A stretch of DNA of 25,597 nt from SIG452 sp045541975 (GTDB taxonomy: Bacteria; Bacillota; Clostridia; UMGS1840): positions 1 to 25,597 of the forward strand of contig JAZQKB010000042.1 of NCBI GenBank assembly GCA_045541975.1, read 5' to 3'. Positions 24,701 through 25,597 of the stretch are shown piece by piece. The position numbers were made by a program, and so were the translations under genes. The notes below the pieces were generated by a model. The model worked only from the letters and a program-made list of their open reading frames with translations. It was not told where the DNA came from and ran no database searches. Positions within the stretch are counted from its first letter, which is position 1. Each line of letters begins with the position of its first letter.

Positions 24701-25151
24701 GATTGATTTAGATACTATCAAAAAAGGATGTGCGGTTTCAGAAGCGATTTACAATGCTGTTTCTTTAGCCGGAGAAAAAGAGTATTCCAAAGAGATTGCT
24801 GAAAAGATAACATTGTTTTTCCAAACTGATCTTGCAAAGGATTTACTTTCCTCCGAGCTAATTTATCGGGAAAAATCGTTTTTGGTACGAGTTCCTGCAA
24901 ACATGGTTTATCCAATTGACACAGAGGATGAAATCCTCTTGCAAGGGATTTGCGATTGTTATTTTATTAAAAACAACGAAATAACACTGTTGGATTTTAA
25001 AACAGATCGGAATCCCGACGAAATGAAAATCCGAAAAAACTATCAAAAACAGCTAGAATTATACGGTTACGCATTAGAAAAGATTGAGGGAAAACCAGTA
25101 ACGAAAAAATTAATCTATACCAGTGCAAACCAACAGTTCATCGAGTTTTAA
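21723..25151 (+). CDS. addA: Helicase-nuclease subunit AddA
   Basis: The 1142-residue A subunit of AddAB, an SF1A (UvrD-like) 3'-5' helicase with a C-terminal nuclease. Helicase motifs are all present: I, AAAGSGKTAVL (GSGKT at 27-31); II, DEYQDTND from residue 395; III, GDVKQSIYGFRHAKP; IV, NNFRSRKEV; V, MHKSKGLEYP from 766; VI, YVALTRAKEK around Arg846. The nuclease domain has LLDFKTDRNPDE (Asp1091, Lys1093) and YQKQLELYGYAL near the C-terminus. ATG 21723 follows an AGGTG site, inside the end of addB (11-base overlap); a GTG at 21714 is part of that site. All residues expected for a working motor and nuclease are there, so AddA can supply the motor that AddB lacks. Confidence 0.97.
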   Translation: MAIKYTADQQKAIGTVNKSLLVSAAAGSGKTAVLVQRIIEMVCRTDGPDIDRLLVVTFTNAAAAEMKDKIYQAILQKIAENPSDKRLKRQLLLLPNANIQTIHGFCLNLIKQNINMLDIPVNFRIADETETAVLKQKCVTELIEDKYASDDIDFLELADTYGYGRDDNKIIEMIFHYYNFTASLSNPDAYFETCLSQATQVTQDFSKSIYAKFLINRLEEILLEHEEKYVSALQEISERPDLAPYHELYSEELLFIKKLQKFCKEEDLREAQSEILSHTFLYFNKVKGVKRGTDYADIKRIRDQFKKDMESFTPLIANSFETEQTDGNIILKFICVLSSLTKDFATRYQAEKQKRSVVDFSDFEHLSLKILSNDDGTPSEIAKSYQQRFYEILIDEYQDTNDIQDYLFSLISRNGENLFLVGDVKQSIYGFRHAKPQIFIDKQAIYHDDKHEVIYLSNNFRSRKEVVDGVNLIFSKLMTLKTGKTDYQQEALVQTAPYQAVDQTNYQAEILLADSSQKEEPEEEGAEEFNQEPLIIAKRIHQLIHEEHFPVFDLKTQTTRPANYGDIVILVRGIKEFANNLYKTLSMHGIPVAMDATERLFDSMEIKVILGILKAIDNPYDDLALLGLLKSPLFFWEEEEILTLRESAPKEPFIYALRKSDSSKAKQVLAFLQNSQKIAYTKKISTLIKLLYQDYHFKELFCVYQNPEQRMENLNLFYQIAKRFEQTEITGLKGFLSYVDDVSRNKKTLNAFREKPPENAVRIVTMHKSKGLEYPIVFVSGLGTKFNQEEAKKQVIFHPEYGIGANYIDKDERFYYPTLTKRAILAALKEDQLSEELRILYVALTRAKEKLILTSTVSNAETKFEQWSTEQIGEITKNRLLRGGNFAEWIMPCVINCSTFKIQILGGDISVPSLDVAVEEPTQEVFSDSDYLFIPYHHAYRTTLPVKVAVTEANRLSKAETPVANLRLSDLDSMELSYSQSEYGTYFHKVFELIDLDTIKKGCAVSEAIYNAVSLAGEKEYSKEIAEKITLFFQTDLAKDLLSSELIYREKSFLVRVPANMVYPIDTEDEILLQGICDCYFIKNNEITLLDFKTDRNPDEMKIRKNYQKQLELYGYALEKIEGKPVTKKLIYTSANQQFIEF

Positions 25152-25177
25152 TTTTTGAAACGAAAGGACAACCTATC

Positions 25178-25423
25178 ATGCAACATACTTATTATCCAAA
25201 AGGGGTCTGTTCCCAAAGAATTGACATAGAAATCACCGACGGAATCATAAAATCGGTCAAATTTATTGGCGGTTGTCACGGGAACTCCCAAGGGGTATCC
25301 CGTTTGATAGAGGGCTACGAGATATCCGAAGCAATCCGTCGTTTGGAAGGAATCAACTGTATGGGAAAAGGAACCTCCTGCCCTGACCAGCTTGCAAAAG
25401 CTCTGAAAGAAACAATCAAATAA
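25178..25423 (+). CDS. TSCPD-domain protein, TIGR03905 type
   Basis: An 81-residue small cytoplasmic protein. The C-terminal GKGTSCPDQLAKAL is the TSCPD signature. The N-terminal YYPKGVCSQRIDIEI, VKFIGGCHGNSQGVSRL and LEGINCMGKGTSCPDQ give four cysteines likely to bind a metal. The TSCPD domain is also found at the C-terminus of class II ribonucleotide reductases; the free-standing form has no firm function. AAAGGA lies about 8-9 bases before the ATG, and the gene starts 26 bases after addA, ahead of the terminator, so it belongs to the addAB transcript. Confidence 0.88.
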   Translation: MQHTYYPKGVCSQRIDIEITDGIIKSVKFIGGCHGNSQGVSRLIEGYEISEAIRRLEGINCMGKGTSCPDQLAKALKETIK

Positions 25424-25447
25424 AAACTATAATCTTTCATCAAAAAA

Positions 25448-25471
25448 GACCTGTTAAAACAGGTCTTTTTT
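25448..25471 (+). terminator. Intrinsic terminator after addB-addA-TSCPD
   Basis: GACCTGT (25448-25454) pairs with ACAGGTC (25459-25465) around TAAA and is followed by six T (25466-25471). A run of six A lies on the other side, so it could also work on the minus strand. Confidence 0.92.
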
Positions 25472-25548
25472 GATGGAGAACTTAAGTTTTATGTAAATAG
25501 ACTTTTAATATTAAAGGAATAGCGAAAAGAGAATAGGTAAAGTCATAA

Positions 25549-25589
25549 CCACCGGCCGTGCCGGTGGCTTGCACTGCCCCCTTAGGGCA
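25549..25589. repeat. GC-rich double hairpin, possible interspersed repeat or IS200/IS605-like end
   Basis: Hairpin 1 has CCACCGGC (25549-25556) pairing perfectly with GCCGGTGG (25560-25567) around CGT. Hairpin 2, seven bases later, has TGCCC (25575-25579) and GGGCA (25585-25589) around CCTTA. There is no T tract, so it is not a normal terminator. The base composition is far richer in G and C than anything else in the window. Paired hairpins of this kind mark REP-like intergenic repeats and the ends of IS200/IS605-type elements in many Clostridia. The element may continue beyond the window edge. No second copy is in the window, so repeat status is inference. The stretch 25472-25548 before it holds nothing I can identify. 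Confidence 0.5.
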
Positions 25590-25597
25590 ATATGCTG

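Noticed and set aside
25466..25548. A promoter in the AT-rich stretch after the last terminator
   Set aside because: No hexamer pair with acceptable spacing; the TTTAAT and TATGTA candidates lack a matching -35 box.

Overview
The window reads as a low-GC chromosome segment of an anaerobic Firmicute, most likely class Clostridia. The reasons are an AT-rich sequence with strong Shine-Dalgarno sites (AGGAGG type), the gene order rimP-nusA-ylxR-ylxQ-infB-rbfA-nrnA-truB-ribF, a YwiB-like gene next to argS, AddAB rather than RecBCD, and ECF-type uptake. Genus cannot be told from sequence alone. Almost every base is coding. I see no CRISPR array, tRNA, rRNA, phage genes or transposase.

Layout. (1) Positions 1-1436, minus strand: a small operon of a hot-dog acyl-CoA thioesterase, a DUF4430-like lipoprotein and a YesL/DUF624 membrane protein cut off by the window edge. 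(2) 1437-1693: a divergent control region with back-to-back promoters and, in the rimP leader, a terminator-like hairpin that looks like a NusA attenuator. (3) 1694-17070, plus strand: sixteen closely packed genes that probably form one very long operon. They cover translation and ribosome maturation (rimP, nusA, ylxR, ylxQ, infB, rbfA, nrnA, truB), flavin cofactors (ribF), cell-wall quality and precursors (pgeF, ddl, murI), an orphan solute-binding lipoprotein, a YwiB-like protein, argS and a secreted S41 protease. A bidirectional terminator lies at 17072-17107. (4) 17106-18225, minus strand: an ECF transporter S component followed by an overlapping P-loop kinase of the uridine-kinase fold, a likely import-and-phosphorylate pair. 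(5) 18309-25471, plus strand: promoter, addB, addA, a TSCPD-domain protein and a terminator. (6) 25472-25597: non-coding sequence ending in two GC-rich hairpins, very unlike the rest of the window, at the right edge.

The long operon links ribosome production to peptidoglycan precursor supply: D-Glu from MurI, D-Ala-D-Ala from Ddl, and PgeF which guards muropeptide composition. Nothing in the window is clearly a new defence or mobile system. The points most worth a second look are the rimP-leader attenuator, an AddB that has lost its Walker A residues, the S-component/kinase pair of unknown substrate, the orphan binding protein inside a housekeeping operon, the Gly-for-Asn change beside the catalytic Cys of MurI, and the GC-rich double hairpin at the right end.
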